Below, in pieces: positions 7,668 to 7,771 of a stretch of 7,771 nt of DNA. The notes below the pieces were generated by a model. The model made no database searches, was not told the DNA's origin, and worked only from the letters and a program-made list of their open reading frames with translations. The DNA is from Alphaproteobacteria bacterium (lineage in GTDB: Bacteria > Pseudomonadota > Alphaproteobacteria > ATCC43930 > CGMCC-115725). The position numbers and the translations under genes are program-made. The stretch lies in contig JASHRZ010000512.1 in NCBI GenBank assembly GCA_030037055.1, positions 1-7,771 on the forward strand, in the 5' to 3' direction. The first letter of the stretch is position 1, and each line of letters begins with the position of its first letter.

Positions 7668-7727
7668 CGGCAAGAGCCCAGACATTCCCGGCGGCGGCCC
7701 CTCTAGCACAATCGCCGAGGCCGCGCC
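7668..7727. promoter_or_regulatory. Divergent spacer between tyrS and anmK
   Basis: These 60 bases must carry the start signals of both genes. On the minus strand GCTAGA (complement of 7702-7707) resembles the -10 element of alphaproteobacterial housekeeping promoters and would give tyrS a leader of roughly 28 bases to ATG 7667; no matching TTGAC-type -35 is visible. For anmK, CACAAT at 7707-7712 is a weak -10 candidate, but it is very close to the start codon. No T-box or other tRNA-sensing leader fits in so short a space. Confidence 0.35.
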
Positions 7728-7771
7728 ATGAGCGGCCGGCTCACCCGCGCTATCGGCCTGATGAGCGGCAC
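7728..7771 (+). CDS. anmK: Anhydro-N-acetylmuramic acid kinase AnmK, N-terminal 14 codons only
   Basis: Only the start is in the window. The translation MSGRLTRAIGLMSG, with the next codon beginning AC (Thr), matches the AnmK N-terminal signature IGLMSGT, part of the nucleotide-binding fold. AnmK opens the anhydro ring of anhydro-N-acetylmuramic acid and phosphorylates it in one step, returning cell-wall sugar to the MurNAc-6-phosphate/GlcNAc pool in the cytoplasm. The identification is strengthened by the divergent tyrS neighbour, since anmK sits near tyrS in many Proteobacteria. An AGG seven bases before the ATG is a modest ribosome binding site. Nothing can be said about the rest of the gene. 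Confidence 0.82.
   Translation, partial: MSGRLTRAIGLMSG

Noticed and set aside
6435..7706. 423-codon plus-strand ORF opposite tyrS
   Set aside because: It is the codon-complement shadow of TyrRS, whose HIGN, GGSDQWGN, KMGKT and S4 features are all intact.
7668..7727. T-box or other tRNA-sensing leader for tyrS
   Set aside because: The spacer is only 60 bases, too short for such a leader, and no specifier or antiterminator structure is visible.
1..7771. Mobile element, CRISPR array, toxin-antitoxin or defence system
   Set aside because: No transposase, integrase, repeat-spacer pattern, terminal inverted repeats or defence-type domains were seen; coding density and composition are uniform.

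Overview
The window is GC-rich, with strong G/C bias at third codon positions and almost no TTA/CTA/TCA codons. Gene content, protein style and the AnmK/TyrS, GlnE and YhdP homologues suggest an alphaproteobacterial chromosome (Rhodospirillales/Rhizobiales-like). That placement is a judgement from sequence character, not from a search. Everything recognised is core or housekeeping. I see no mobile element, CRISPR array, rRNA, tRNA, prophage or defence module.

Layout, left to right. Positions 1 to about 2635 (minus strand) hold most of glnE, the two-headed adenylyltransferase/deadenylylase of glutamine synthetase. Its C-terminal end runs off the left edge. A short divergent spacer follows. Positions 2715-5855 (plus strand) encode a YhdP/AsmA-like DUF3971 envelope protein of 1046 residues with one N-terminal membrane anchor. 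Its stop is 7 bases from the stop of a convergent gene, 5863-6333 (minus), for a small single-domain cupin with a variant metal site. About 80 bases upstream of the cupin is the end of tyrS (6414-7667, minus), a complete 417-residue tyrosyl-tRNA synthetase. A 60-base divergent spacer separates tyrS from the first 14 codons of anmK (7728 onwards, plus), anhydro-N-acetylmuramic acid kinase, which runs off the right edge.

The genes do not form one pathway. GlnE tunes nitrogen assimilation, YhdP-like proteins act in lipid traffic between the membranes, TyrS charges tRNA, AnmK recycles cell-wall sugar, and the cupin is of unknown function. The tyrS/anmK neighbourhood is familiar in Proteobacteria. 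The cupin is the least expected member.

Three very long ORFs lie antisense to glnE, yhdP and tyrS in exact codon register. They are a by-product of codon usage and are not annotated as genes. I found no convincing undescribed system here. The findings are modest: the cupin metal site, the glnE start, possible regulatory overlap between tyrS and the cupin gene, and the convergent 3' ends.
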